Under the pieces are notes generated by a model. That model saw nothing but the letters and a program-made list of their open reading frames with translations, did no database searches and had not been told where the DNA came from. A program made the translations under genes and the position numbers. From positions 773,127-837,126 of the forward strand of contig QANU01107566.1 of assembly GCA_003254905.1 (NCBI GenBank): a stretch of DNA of 64,000 nucleotides. The letters are read 5' to 3'. Source of the DNA: Nissolia schottii (Eukaryota > Streptophyta > Magnoliopsida > Fabales > Fabaceae). How positions within the stretch are numbered: position 1 is the stretch's first letter; each line of letters opens with the position of its first letter. Positions 1 to 13,770 of this stretch are shown here, piece after piece.

Positions 1-1169
1 CTACTAATTCTCCTAATTATATTTAACCATGGCAAATTTTAATAAAGATATATGACTCATGAGAATCACTCATACAAAGATGGTGTAAGAGAGAGTGAAT
101 GAGTAGTGAAGCGAGGGCCATGAGGGGGGTGGTAGTACATCTCCACTTTGTGTCCCTGCTGATTCTAATCTGTGCCGTGGTCGATGGAGACACTTGTCCT
201 ACCATAGGGCGGGTCCACGCTGCACCTATGAGCTACAAGATCAGGTGTAGGTAAACGACAAACAAAGGGAGGGGGTAGGGTGGAAAAAGAAAAAGAAAAA
301 AATGAAGCACGGAGAGGGGCACGTGAGTGAGCCACGTCATGTGAGAGAAGAAGAAGAGAGAGCCTTGGATCGCTTTCAGATTTGAATGACCCATAAACGA
401 CAGGTCAGTTGAGAAAGGAGAGCACATGCCCCCACTAAGCCTTTGCCTTCCCCATTTCCCCTCCTCCTCTCTTTTTCTTTTCTTTTCTTTATTTTTTATT
501 TATTTTTTTAGTGCTTTTTAATGTGTGCATATTGGTGGGTCCCTTACCCACCCCCACGTGACACCGTCACGAGAAAGAAAGCGACAGAGGCAGAGAGAGT
601 CACAGATAGAGGGGGGGCACCGCCTCCCATCCCATCCCATCCCATTCACCTTCTCTAACTCTCTGTCCTTTTTTTTGGGTAATCACTCCAAGTTCTTTAT
701 GCAAGAAGATATTAATAAGTTGTCCGCGTCAAATAGAATTAGGTTTATTATTTCATCACTTATGAAATGATATTTGAGTTTTTTTATGTCCTTGGTATTA
801 AGTTTGAATTTTTAACTTTAATTTTATGTATATTATTTAAATCTCTTATTTTATTTCTAGTGACTTAGTAATATTTGAATTTGATGTAAAGAAATGGAGC
901 TATTTTTTTTTTTTTGTTTATCATAGTATCCAACATCAAAAATACTGATTACCAACTAATCATTTTACATATTATAGCTTTATTTAAGAGATAAACATTG
1001 ACCATAATTTTTAAAATTACTTTATACTTAAAACAAATATCGAATCCTCACTACTTAATTAAAGAAAAAATTATTATCATGTCACCTTAGTCCTATAGTT
1101 ATGGCACACTGATTATTATTGTTTAAGAAAGTTTATCTAGTACATTTTGAAGTATTTATACATTGTCAA

Positions 1170-1173
<4 letters not shown>

Positions 1174-1203
<30 letters not shown>
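1174..1203. repeat. (AT)n microsatellite
   Basis: Uninterrupted AT run of 30 bp. Confidence 0.9.
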
Positions 1204-1205
<2 letters not shown>

Positions 1206-1820
1206 CTCGAATTTCTTTCATGAATCATCGTAGAATCATAATTATTAATATAATTAATCATATGATTTTTTCTATTAATATAAGTACAAAATTAATTTAA
1301 TAACAAAGAAGAATAAAAACAAGTTAGTAGGTTATAATTATTATTAGAATGTAGTAGGTTAGTATATTATAATAGACAAAATATATATAATAATATTGTA
1401 TCTCTAACATTGTACTTTTTAAATGAATTTAAAGTGGATACAATTAATGTTTTTAAATTTTATTGATTTTTATTTAATTTAATAATTAATTAAAAAGATA
1501 TAATTGTGTTTGGCACTCAAGGAGCATCTTGTAATTTCACCCCCTCCACCACGTGCTCTCACGTACACTTGTTGGTTAATGTAGCTTTCTATGAAATCCC
1601 AAACTTCCCAATCCACGCCCATAACACATTCCTTCCAAATTTTCCTTACTTAGTATTAATATTGCATCTCTCTTTTCCTTTTCCTTTTCCTTTCCCTTTG
1701 ACACACCACACATTAATCATTCATTCACCCTACTGTTTTTTGATATGAAAATCAGGTGAGCTGCCCACACGACAACACCACAAACTTAATCCCGCCTTTT
1801 TATTATTTGTTTATGCGTTA

Positions 1821-1860
1821 TGGTCATGGTCATGGTCATGGTCATGGTCATGGTCATGGT
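1821..1860 (+). repeat. (TGGTCA)n hexanucleotide microsatellite
   Basis: Nearly seven uninterrupted copies of TGGTCA. Confidence 0.95.
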
Positions 1861-4037
1861 TTAATTATTGTCCTGTTCAAGTGATCCACTTGCTTATATT
1901 GGCCTTTTGATTTTCTTTCATTGGATCAGTCACCTTGCCTGCCATCAACCGAAGCAAATTATCTACTTAACCAATGAACGGGGGAATAGAGTACCGTTAG
2001 GTAGGTATGTACCTTTTTTATTTTTTTTATTTTTTTTGCAGATCACAAATATCCTTTTATTTAAGGCAATTATGTACTAGTCGAGTAACTAATAAAATTC
2101 TCCCTTTCAAAATTAGTTAAATGATGCTGTATCTAAATTTAATTTAACCAAACTTTCAATTTTATAAAATTGAAGTATAAAAAGTCATAGTTAGAATGTC
2201 AAAATTATGACTCAATATGTTATGTATATTTTTTTACACGTAAACTTTTGTAACTTTTACCATTTCTTTTTATTATTCTACACTTTTGAGAACCAAAACA
2301 AACATTAACACAATAAAATTATCATCCAATTACAATCATCCTAAGTGTTGGATAGTACTACAATATTAAGAATGAAGAAGGTTAGAATTGGTAATTTCAA
2401 GGAAGGGCAAATGGAAAATGGGAGCAGATAAGGTAACGGTTTTAACAGAAGTTAACAAGGGATTGACGCCGTGAAGGTGGAACGTGGAAGGGAGCAGAAA
2501 GACAAACAGAGAAGGGGCGCCGAATGCCGCAAGTCGCAACAGAAAATAAAAATAAAAATTAANACCTACTTGCTCACGTGCTCTGCATACTATGCTCCCG
2601 CATTTATAACATCAAAACCCTACCCCCTCCTTACCATATTGCACACCATATTCACATGCCTTGCTAGAGGCCTTTACCTTAGCTTACTCATTTCATTCTC
2701 AAAACTAAATTCTGAGTTAAATTTTTTGTCATGGTATGTTATATGTGATTTTTTTAATTATTAATTAAGGTGATAAGATTTATACATGATATAAATAATA
2801 AATAAATGACTAATGGAGAGAATTCACTCCTTTCATTGTTACTTTTTACATCATTTCATCTCATTTCATTATTTTTTTCTTCTTTTTTTTGTCAAGTGTC
2901 TAGTGTCAAATTAAGTATAAAAAATTTTAAGTTAATAAATCAAACCAACATGTCAACCAACAGCGAAAGGTTTAAAGTTTTATATTCATTGTTTTCTTTT
3001 CTTTTCTTATATTTTAAAAATAAATTGTAAGTGATTATTTAATAATAAAAAATAAATATATAAACTTAGTCAATAATAATTCATGGTGCATATTTTGGTG
3101 ATATGGATTTGTTTCTACTTATTTATCAAAATAATTAATTTTTTATTTAAATAATCAATTTTGTATATTTACATAAAATTTTAAAAATAATTAGATTTTC
3201 AAAAAAAATAATTTTCAATTTTTTAAAAAATTTAAATAGGATAACTTCTAAAAAAATTCAGTTTTTTTTTTAATCTTTTTAGCTCTATATCGAAAATCAA
3301 ATTTTTCATATTTTTTTAAAAAGTTGAAACGAACCCATGTCTGTCGGTATAGATAATGTTTTAAGGGAAAAGATCACAGCAAAATCATTTTGCTTTTAAT
3401 GGGAAAAAAATGGGTAATTAGCATGTGCAAACTTGCACTCTGCTCTAATGATTGATTGTAATTGACATGTTAGATTTCTATTTTTATTTTTTATGTTTTG
3501 TATTTTCAAAATTTTGTGAACCAAATAATGAAAAGAATTAGAGTTTACTTCCTATGAATTTACTATTTCCTTTACAATATTATGTTCAAGAAATATATGA
3601 AATGAAAACATAAAATAATTTAACCCTAAGTTTTCGTGAAGGAAATGGTGAATGTGGACATATGAAATTAATATAGGAATCATTATTTTATTTTTTTCAC
3701 TAATTATTTTACAAATTTTTTGAAACAAAAAATGAAAATAAATACTTAACAAATTAATAATCTTTTTCAAAAGATTAAGAAATTGATAAAAATAATTAAA
3801 TGATTTTATATTTTATCGAGTGTCTTGTGCATGGAGTCCATTGAACATTGGACATCTATTAGACATAAAGTGTACACATGGCATAATTAGATTGGACTTG
3901 AATCCTAGCTAGAACACTTAATTGTGAAGGCTTTGGTATCATATCAAGAATAATTACTTCCAAAAGTTTAAATTATTGGATAGAGATAATTGAATCGTTT
4001 TATATTTGATAGATTCTTCACGTACGAGCTCATTAGA

Positions 4038-4320
4038 TGGGATTTTTACATATATATGCTTTCAATGTAAACATGTATCTGTGATATACTTCAGGTAAAT
4101 AATTTATAAACGTATGGGTGGTGGTACTGAAATCGTGGGGGGTGGCGATTTATTTTTTTAAAAAAAATGGATTTGAAATCGCCACTTTTTAAAAAAGTGG
4201 GGCTGAAATCGTTATAGGGACAACGATTTCAACACCACCACCCATACATTTGTAAATTATTTACCTGAAACATATTATAGATACATTTTTACATTGAGAG
4301 CATATACATGTAAAAGATCC
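4038..4320. mobile_element. Foldback MITE with 8-bp target duplication
   Basis: Two arms of over 100 bp are near-perfect inverted repeats separated by a short hairpin centre. The left arm contains TTCAGGTAAATAATTTATAA and GGGTGGTGGTACTGAAATCG; the right arm carries their complements. TCATTAGA occurs directly outside both ends (4030-4037 and 4321-4328). The centre has its own inverted pair (GTGGCGATTT / AAATCGCCAC). An 8-bp duplication suits hAT-type elements; a MULE-type origin is also possible. No coding content. Confidence 0.85.
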
Positions 4321-4686
4321 TCATTAGACATGAAACATGGACATGTACAAGTAGATTTTTATACCTTATGTTAAAATTTGACATATTTATTTAAAAAATG
4401 AGGGTGATAAAACTTGAACTATAAATCATTTGGTTTAGAAAGGCTCTAAAATTATTTTAAAAATTATCTTTTCTAAAAACTTAAATTATGAATAAAAATA
4501 ATTCAATAATTTTATATTTGATATCAATCAAAATGAAATACAAGTGGAATGCAATTTCGCACCAACTTTATGCATAATTTATGCTATTTTGAAGGGGGGG
4601 AAAATTGCTAGTAGAACTATCCCAACACATCCTTATATTATTAATCTTAATCTTGACGTGAGATGAGTTTCTTAATGTCTTTTATA

Positions 4687-4689
<3 letters not shown>

Positions 4690-4719
<30 letters not shown>
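4690..4719. repeat. (TA)n microsatellite
   Basis: Uninterrupted TA run of about 30 bp in AT-rich intergenic DNA. Confidence 0.9.
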
Positions 4720-4726
<7 letters not shown>

Positions 4727-5466
4727 TTTAAAAAATCTGGCATGCATAAAGATAAGAGAGAGATGATGAAGGGAAGTGAGTTGATTAACGAAATATGGTG
4801 GGGCTGGTAACGATGTAGGATGAGTTGGCCACGTGAACTAAGAAGGTAGGCTAACATTTTTAATCACGTGATGGGATGCGGATTCTACGGAGAAACAGAC
4901 ACGTGTCCCTCCAATTAAGACGTACAGCAACCCCAACAGGATTTTTTACATTTTTCTATTCCTTCTGCCTTTAGTCATAACTCATAGCTAATTATTTTTT
5001 AATTTAATAACTAATACTCTAATAGTATAGTACCTGTCATCGCTTTTGATTTATTTATTTATTTTAAAAGAAAGATGATATAAAATAAAATAATGGAAGC
5101 CCAAAATACAAAAGTGTGCTTTATCTTGAAATTGTGTGGTACTGTGCGTGACTTGTTGTAATTAGATTATTAGCAAGAATGTCTCTATTTGGATTATGAC
5201 TTGTTCAGAGACGATGAAAAAGAGTACTGGAGAGTTGATAATTACACGACACCCAAACTAAAATGGATTTGTTAACTGATCCCTAAACTGATTCCTTAGC
5301 AAAGGAATGTCACCTCCTTCCTTAGCCACCAGCACATGGCATAAGTATAAAATATTTTTTAACCAATAAATTGTATGTGAATTAAATTAATTTGGTTGAT
5401 GTATTTTTTTTCTCCCACAAAAATCACGATAAAATATTTGAAATCTTATATAATATTCTTATCTTA

Positions 5467-5490
5467 ATATATATATATATATATATATAT
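5467..5490. repeat. (AT)n microsatellite
   Basis: Uninterrupted AT run. Confidence 0.9.
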
Positions 5491-7599
5491 TAATGTTTTC
5501 CCCTTTCCAATCACTTAGTAAAAAGTCTTTTTTAGAATTAAAAAGAAGTTAGCCTTGCATTTGAGCCCCACAACAAATTTTAGTAATTGTTAGCGCAGCT
5601 TATTAAGCTAAGAGTTCAATCTTCATATTTCTCTTCCCTGCCTTATTTGCGTACGTATATTATAAACATTTAAAATTATATTGTAGATTTCAAGAGTTAG
5701 TCATCTCTCCTGCAAGTGAAATCGAATATGGATTTTGCAAAATAGAAATATCACGCGACACTCTACTTCCCACCTCGCTCCAGTAATATATTCTGGAGCT
5801 TCCCACCTTGTTATTTATTTGTTGCTTAGCCACCGTCCATCTTGTTTCTACTCTTAACTTTCATTATGAAATTAATTTCATTGTGCATATTACATTATGT
5901 ATATTATATTTACTTAAAAAGTTTGAATATACAATTATTTTTGCTTTTACTTTATATATGTACGTGCTGGAACCGGCGAGACAGGGTTACATTATTTATC
6001 AGGGTAAATCAATTTTTTTTTATCAGCACTATCTAATATAAATACATCCAGCCTTTTCCTGCGCCCATATTATTGAGCAATTTAATAGAATTTGAAACTA
6101 ATGATTGAGATCTTTATATAATACTATAGTAGTAATCAAGGCGAACGAATTACTACTTGAAAAAAGTGCATTGCATTACAGAATTAGACCGTCACGTTCT
6201 ATTCAGCATCTTTTGTTGCTTTTTGAATTAAATATATATTTTTATGTAATTGATCATCCTCTAATATAGATATTATATGGGAAAAGAATAGCTATAAGCT
6301 ACTTATAATACTTTCATAATATTTTACAAAAAAAATTGTGGTTATATATATAATGCGTTTATATCTTTATTTCCATTTCTTCTTGTATCACCAATCATGC
6401 ACGATGCAGATGTTTTTAAGCAATTCATTTAGGAGACTACACTATTCTTTCAATCACATTATTATATGTTCAGGAAGCAGCGTTTGTAACCTGTGTACAT
6501 GAACTTGGTACGCTGTCTTTATGTATCAGAATCTTTGCTTATTTTAGTCTTCTTGTTAATAAAAAAAAAAACTCCATTAATTTGATTATACATTATACTT
6601 TGAATATGGCTACCGTAAGAAATGTACCGACGTCAACCCATGATTAGCATCGATACTACAAAGAGATATATAATATCATTAAATTATTTTTTTATTAGTT
6701 TTAATTTTTATCTCCATTTTTAAAAATTATCTATATTACAAGTCAAAATAGTTATTACATAAGAAAGCATATAAAAAAATATATAAAATCATTGAATTGT
6801 CTCCTTACACCAACTTAAATTTTTTAGAGAAATAGTTCTTGAAAGATATCCTTATAAATTAAAGTCGTTTTCAAATTATTTTCTATGCTTCTAATTTGTT
6901 TTATGTTTTTCAAAATTTGTTAGTTATTCTCTTAACATCATTGTGAAAAATAAAAAACAAAATAAAAACATAAATCAAAGGTGAGAGAACCTAATTAAGC
7001 ATCTCTATAATAAAATTAACACCATGTGCAAAGCAGTATACTCTTCGCAAGTAATGAGGGCTACAACTAAGGAATATTGTTATATAACCATACAAGAGGC
7101 CAACACAGTATTTCAGAGATTACCCAAAAGTTTGTTCCTTTTGACTAAACCAGATAAACGACAAAGTGTTATCCTTTGGAATCCTTTCGTGGTATATGTG
7201 CCCTTGCTGTTGTTGGAGGATGTATTAAACTTGAAGCTGCTTTGTAACGTACCATGTATTATTTCCAAATCCCTTTGATCATTAATTTCTTATTATTTGA
7301 AAATAACAAATTCAGCTGTCTCTTTCTAACTAGTCTTTTACGCTTTAATTAGTTCGTAGTTTTTTCTAGTCTTTTTTCCCTTTCACTAAAATGGATTAGA
7401 GTTCGAAGTTAATTGTACGTACGTACGTGACACATCTTTATTGACAATAAATATACCTTTTTTTTTTATCAGCAATGGAGTAGGAAAATGAGAGTTGAAC
7501 CTTAAACTCTTAATTTAAAAATATAAGAACGATATTGGGTTATAGGCTCAACTGCATTGATAGTAAATGGTGGAATTGAAGAGTCTAAGTATATTTCAA

Positions 7600-10060
7600 A
7601 TTTAGTATTGTAATTTGGCTAAAGGAAAAGTCTTACATTGTTTGATGTTGGCTTAATGTATCTTTTATATATGAATTTGGTTTATAAGTTAATACTTACG
7701 GTATTACGGTAACAATATGATTTTGGGTCTTCCCATATCACACACGCCCACAATCTTGTATTGCCCAGTCACGTGCAGGAAAGACCATTGAGTCTTTTGC
7801 CTTGTTTTATTTTTTGGCGTGACCATTGGAGACATGTGGCTTGGACCACTTGCTTACTGTGACAGTTGGGGCAAGCTTACTTTTACCTTTTGGGTCAATG
7901 CGATTGCCAGGCCCAACATCAATTTTAAGGAACTTTCGGCCTATATATTCCAGTCCATCAAAGACCCATATATGTGTTAGGGCTTAGGATGGTACCACTC
8001 GAAAAGAATTGTTTGCTCCAATATCTTATTCAACCCCTACAACCAAGGGGTCCTCCCAATGTGATGCGGAACTCTAAGGATATGAAAATCCCAAAACTTC
8101 AACACACACTTTGACTCAAAACAAATAATAAGATAAAAGCACTCCCTACTAAACTCCTAAGGAACCTACCGTTAGAAACGTAGATAATTTGGATAAAGAG
8201 GATTCTTAACTCTTGTATATGACACAACAAGAACCAAGAATACCAAATGTTGAACCCTACAATGGAGTTATCCGTTGATAAGTCTATCATGTTCATTGAA
8301 GAACAAGAAGAAGAGAAAACCCTCACATTTTATTCTTAAAAATATTTTTCTTCTTATTGCTCACTGAATGTACGTATTTATAACCCTCTCACATTTTAAA
8401 TTTAACAGAAAATGAAATAAAAGATAAACTTAATTTAAACTAAAAATAAGTCTAATTTAAACTAATGATAAACCCCATAACAATAGATCTAAGATTGAAC
8501 TAATAAAATAAAATAAAATTTAAATATTCTAAATATTTAAAATAAATAAACAAAACACAACTAAAATAAGATAATGACGCAACGCATTTTGAAATCTCCA
8601 TCTTGTCCTCTAGTTATGTAATGTGTAATTTATTTATTATTTTTTTTACCCCTTTGCACGTATCACAGTGTCTTGCGACAAATTATAAATTTTGATTCTT
8701 TTGGCGAGATAATAAATAATACAACGATGACAGGAATGAAGAAAAAGGTAAGTGAAGGTAATAGAAGTAATAGAACCAGATTTTGGGTTGAGACCTAGGT
8801 GGGAGATACTTATTTGAAAGATAGATTCCCAAGGTTTTTCTATGTTACTCTTCAACGAAATTGTATGATATCTGGGAGTGTGGGTTAACTGAAGCTGAGG
8901 TGGCGTAGTAGTCTCACTACTAATGGGAATTACTTGCGAAAATTTGTTGCGAATTATTTTCACAAGTAATAACTGTGAATTTTGCTATAAATTTTTATTT
9001 TTGAACAAGTCAATAAACATTTTGCTAAGAATTACAAAAGTTATAGCAAAATCTGCAAATAATTTTCCCTCAAAAAGGCGCGAAATATTTTTGCAAATTT
9101 TGTTGCGAATTATTTTGTAGGTGATTGGAGAAAAAAAATGTCAAAAAGTTCAGTCAATACCATTTTCGCAACTAAATTTGCAAGTAAAAGTATTTGAAAA
9201 TTTACTTGGGAATTTTTGTTGCAGATTTAATTGTGACTTTCATTTCATGCAAATTTCGCTGCAAATTTTCTTGTGAATTTTATCGTGGACTTCTTTACTG
9301 TAGAATTTGTTTTGAAATAACTTTGTTACGAATTTTCTTGTGAATTTGCTTTGCTGAAAATTTTCATGTGAACTAGTTTTGCTGTAGATTTTCTTTTGAA
9401 TTCTATTTGTTGTAGATTTAGTTGCGAATTTTTTTATTGTAGATTTAGCTACGAGTTTTCTTTGATTTTTGTTTTGCAAATTTACTTTGCAGTGAATTTC
9501 CTTGTGAATCTATATGCTACAAAGCACCACCACCATCACCATCACCGACACTACTATTATATTGCCACTGCCATCTCTACTGTCACCACCACCACTACCA
9601 TTGAATGCATTCTAAGAACTTCAAATGCAAAAAGAGAGGCAAGAGAAAGAAGAAATGAAGGAGTTGTCTAAGACAAGGAGTAAATTGGATTTCTTGATGG
9701 TGAGGATGGGCTTTAATGCCAGTACTTCTCATTTGTCATCTATATATACAATTTCGTTAAAGTGATTAAAGTGATGGAGAAGATGATGAGGAGGATGAAC
9801 TTGAAGACTTAGATGCTTAGCTATTATGACTCTTACCATGGTACTTCGGTTTCTTTTTTGTACCTCTTGTCATGAATTGTGTGTTTGGATGAGTTCCTAA
9901 AAAACTCACCTCTAATCATGGAGGGAATCCAGTCCTAGACTTTCCACCTAACAAAAACTTTGAGTAGGGTGAAGATAAATCTTGAGGAATAATGCACTTG
10001 CACGATTTGTGATATAATCATTTTATCTATTCTCTATCTTTTATTTTATTACTCTTTAGG
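7600..10060 (+). repeat. Old LTR-like sequence, copy A (interrupted)
   Basis: AAAGTCTTACATTGTTTGAT at about 7628, GGTATTACGGTAACAATATG, GGAGACATGTGGCTTGGACC (7828-7847) and TTGCACGATTTGTGATATAA (9994-10015) all have diverged counterparts in the same order at 25.3-26.6 kb. The CACTA-like block at 8.9-9.5 kb probably inserted into it. The opening motif resembles copia LTRs (CCCACATTG type). No coding domain could be read. Confidence 0.4.
8915..9505 (+). repeat. CACTA-like end with degenerate subterminal repeats
   Basis: CACTACTAATGGGAATTACT at 8915 looks like a CACTA terminal repeat. For about 570 bp after it, variants of TTTGTTGCGAATTTTCTTGT recur in both orientations, as in CACTA subterminal regions. 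No opposite end (TAGTG) or transposase was found. A His/CCACCA-rich stretch follows (9525-9600). Confidence 0.35.
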
Positions 10061-11377
10061 GTTAGAGTTTTTGCCTCCCTAATTTTCGTGTTTTCATTTT
10101 AACCTGCCCATTTGACTAAACTACTTCACCGTCCACCAAATTTCCACAACAATAAATACTTCTTGCTAATATAGCTTTTTGATAAAGTGAGTATAATTAC
10201 TGAATATTAAAATTTCAAGGACAAAACAATATGTTTTCTTTTTGTTCGCGAAGCATTAAACAATGTTAGATGAAAGATTAATTTAAGGACACTTTACATT
10301 ATTGAGGGATTAATATGGTAATAAAAAAAGGATTGAAGTGGTGATCAATGTAAAATTGAAGAATCAACAAATACATATTTTTTCAAATTATTAATCTTTC
10401 TATAAGTTAAAAGTAACGTTTTCTATTAAAAATATTGATAATAAACGAATAAGCTATTGAATGAGTGATAAACAATTTAGTCAATAAAAGGGGATTAATC
10501 GTTATTGGCGGCGGGCACCCCAAAAAAAAGATAAATAAAAATAAAGATGAGGAATCAAAATGTTGACAATAAAATTATACCACTAAATTAGTTTGCCCCT
10601 TGCGATCTTTAAATTTTCCAATTGAGGAGGCGGCCGTAATTTTCTCTTATTTATAATGGGAGTTGCGATATAAATATAAATTTGGAATTGGAATGGCATA
10701 TGTGAAAACTGAAGATGTGGGGGACCCGTGATTTGGTCTATATATATGGATCCCAAGTACAGTGCTGAACACATAAGAGGTTATTGGTTAGGGTTAGGTT
10801 ATGATGAACACAGTCCTTTCTGTTTTTGTGCACGTGAGTAGGGGGTAAACTCACGTGGCCCCCATCCCCTTCCATCTGTATCCACAGTCACGAAAGCAAC
10901 GGCTTGATCACTTTTCACGTTACATTCTCCATTTGTTACCAAAGGGGGAAAATATTATTTGTGAGAGGAGTAACAATTTAAATTGATAATAACTCTTACA
11001 TAAGTATGAGATTTATTATAATGAGATTTATTACAGATCTCACACTATGTGACTTATGAGTGAGATTGTTTAAGAGTTATTAATTTTTATTGTCATCTTA
11101 TGATTTTTTTTATGAGAGACATCTTATGTTCCTCCTTAATTATTAATTATGAGAAAATTTGAAAACCATTTTCATTAGAAATAGATCATTTCATACAAAT
11201 TTTGTACGAACCATTCACCTATCTTATCTCTTAATTATTGTTTCTATGCTCTTTGAGCTTAGATCTTGAGGGTTTGTGGTTTATTACTTCGTTTGGTCAT
11301 TCTATTCACATATTGACCACTTACTCACTTGAACAACATACACATTTTCTTATTACTCCTACGTTCTCTGAGTTTAG

Positions 11378-11427
11378 AGCAAGAAGGCGTGTGGAGTTTA
11401 GAGCAAGAAGGCTTGTGGTCTGTTTCA
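11378..11427 (+). repeat. 25-bp tandem duplication
   Basis: GAGTTTAGAGCAAGAAGGCG is followed directly by GAGTTTAGAGCAAGAAGGCT. It is a short local duplication in non-coding DNA. Confidence 0.7.
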
Positions 11428-11863
11428 AAATGTTGCACTTCACTGAGTTATCTCATCCACCTATGGCTCTTCCAATCAAAACAAAAGCTAATCAAGGTCA
11501 AAACGACTAATCAAAGCTATAACGTATGAACAAAACTGACTAATTAAATTTGTAATGACTAATCGATGTCTTCTTGATCTCTCTTTTTCTAGTTCCAATT
11601 CTATAAGAACCATTGGCCAAGAAAAAAAAGGTCAAATCAATTCTAGTTTAGACAATACTTATCACCATTTGCTCGAGCGTGACAATAACTGATTTTGTGT
11701 ACAAGTCCTGTTTCAATTTGTATTAATTTATTTCGTGTTAAAAAAATCTACAATTCATATCTTTAAAAAAATTAAATGAAAACTGTTTTTATATATAAAA
11801 TCAAACACAACCAAATTCGCATGATTCGCTTGCTTATATTCTTAATTCTTTTGTAGATAATTT

Positions 11864-11878
11864 GGGGGGGGGGGGGGG
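11864..11878 (+). repeat. Poly-G run of 15
   Basis: Fifteen consecutive G in otherwise AT-rich DNA. Base-calling slippage is possible. Confidence 0.8.
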
Positions 11879-12499
11879 TTGTTGAATGGCTCCAGAGAAG
11901 ATGTATTCCTTTTCCTCTTTCTTGCTCTACATCTCTTTTTGGTGTCCGGTCACGCCAACAAGGAAACTTCGATGTGTTCCATGGTGGCACACTGGCTTGC
12001 CTTTCTCATCAAATTATCATTCAGATCTGCCCAAAAGCAAAGGATTAAATATTATTTAGTTTCGTTCCTATCGCTGCTCTGATTGAATGGGTCTGCGCAT
12101 TTTTATTTTATTTTATTTTAATTATACATATATCTCTTTCATAATCCCTATATATTTATAATTTGATAATGCATGCTCGCTAACTTGTACTAGTACATTT
12201 TAAGAACTAGGAAATCAACTCTTAATAAATCAAACTTAGATGCGTTTTAAGAGCTTGCCCGGTTGTTTGCCTCAGACGGTTGTTTCCCCCCTCCCAAAAT
12301 ATTTTAATTATAAAAAAGCAATGCCACGTGTCTAAATCTGAGCGATTAATTGTGTTTTGTAGAACGTATGGAGAATTAGAGATGAGCGTGTCCCTTTGGC
12401 TATTGCACGAGATTATTTAATTATAGTATACAGCATGGATAAATAAACAAAGAGAAAAACATTGGTGAATATATATATATGTGTGTGTGTAATATAACA

Positions 12500-12665
12500 C
12501 ATTGATAAATTATATGATCTAATATAATAAATTTGTCAACAAATCTCTAAATTTTTTATGAGTTGACTCTTTCAATGATTTGATTTATGAAAAATTTATT
12601 ACGATTATATATAGAATATAAAATGATAACAACATTAGATGAACTTAGTTATGATGAAGTATTTA
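12500..12665. mobile_element. Partial palindromic MITE, copy 1
   Basis: AATCTCTAAATTTTTTATGA, GAGTTGACTCTTTCAATGAT and GAAAAATTTATTACGATTAT closely match the right half of the element at 56.5 kb. The left arm is missing or too diverged to follow. Confidence 0.5.
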
Positions 12666-13319
12666 AGCAACCACTATATATATTACCAAAAGAGAAAGAA
12701 GAAAGATAAAAGATGTTGTATAGAGATATCGTCACGCCAAGCTGTCCCATGCCATGGTATCTTTGCATCACAGTGTAAATGCTCGCCATGATTGTCGGAG
12801 TGCTAAAGAATCGTTTCATTAATTAAATAAATTGATATAATTCATTTGTTTAGTTCAGTGTGTTAGCTAGCTATAGAAATAAGAGAAATAATAACAAATT
12901 AATCAAGATCAAGATTAATATATAAAAACAAAACAAAGCGAAGAAGGTAGGGGGAAGCTGCTGCCCGAGGAAAGAAGACCAATGCACATACATTGCAAAC
13001 TCACATGCCTGTGCATAATCAACTAATGAATGTGACAAATTTGTAAACTTCCCGTTAATTGCAGATCATATATAAATATATATAATTAACGCTTCCATTC
13101 AATTACATGTACAAAAAAATATTGAAACTTCGAAATGTCTAGATTGATAATTGATAATTTAATATAAGAATTTAATTTGTGCGGAGAAGCTTGGTTAATA
13201 ACATTGTTAAATTCAGATAGAAAATAAAACTATCATCCAATAACTACTCTATATACCATCACCATTATCTATGTACCCTAGTGTTACCTAATGATACAAG
13301 TAATCCGGCCTTAATGAGA

Positions 13320-13770
13320 TGCAACTCGTAACCTATCTCAGTGTGATGTTGAGAGCTATCAAGGTGAATGAGTATGGTGGTGTTCTTGATTTAACGGAGA
13401 TGGTACTTGCAAAAACTACTCTGAAGCAAGTCAATATGTGAGTAATACGAAGTGATAATTAGAGAGAAAAAGTATTCGAGTATGAATGTGCTTCATGCTT
13501 ATATATATACTCTCAGTAAGTGATTTGTGTTATACTTGTTAAGTTCTTCTACAACTGTGACTGATATCATCATAAAGCTTATTATGTAATTAAACGTGCT
13601 CATGATGTCTCATGAAGATTGGAAATTATATTCTCAACGGTTATATATGCATATATTTAATACTTGAGTTATTTTATTATAAGGATTGAGCGTTGAATTT
13701 AATGTATTGAGTCGAGTCTTGTGAAAGCAAACCAATATTATCTCGAGACTGTGAGCTACATCTTGGTCTC
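13320..13770 (+). repeat. Possible LTR fragment
   Basis: GGTACTTGCAAAAACTACTC, followed by GAAGCAAGTCAA and a GAGTATGAATGTGC...TTATATATAC stretch, resembles LTR-type repeats I recall from legumes. No partner repeat is in the window. Confidence 0.25.

Larger units (their letters stand above)
1..4029. other. Intergenic, no gene seen
   Basis: AT-rich sequence with CT-rich patches (440-680, 1660-1700), G-boxes at about 552, 1550 and 2571, and a single N at 2563. Open frames here are short, low-complexity and unlike any family I know. Confidence 0.6.
4329..7599. other. Intergenic, no gene seen
   Basis: AT-rich DNA. Between 4829 and 4905 three CACGTG G-boxes fall within about 75 bp (CCACGTGAAC, TCACGTGATG, ACACGTGTCC), which looks regulatory, but no gene follows within 5 kb. 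Confidence 0.5.

Noticed and set aside
5587..5630. tRNA-like or SINE-like words (TTAGCGCAGC, GAGTTCAATC)
   Set aside because: No cloverleaf, A-tail or target duplication could be built around them.
9396..9671. 91-codon frame with a His-rich run
   Set aside because: It arises from a CACCAT/CATCAC microsatellite beside the CACTA-like repeats; not a plausible gene.
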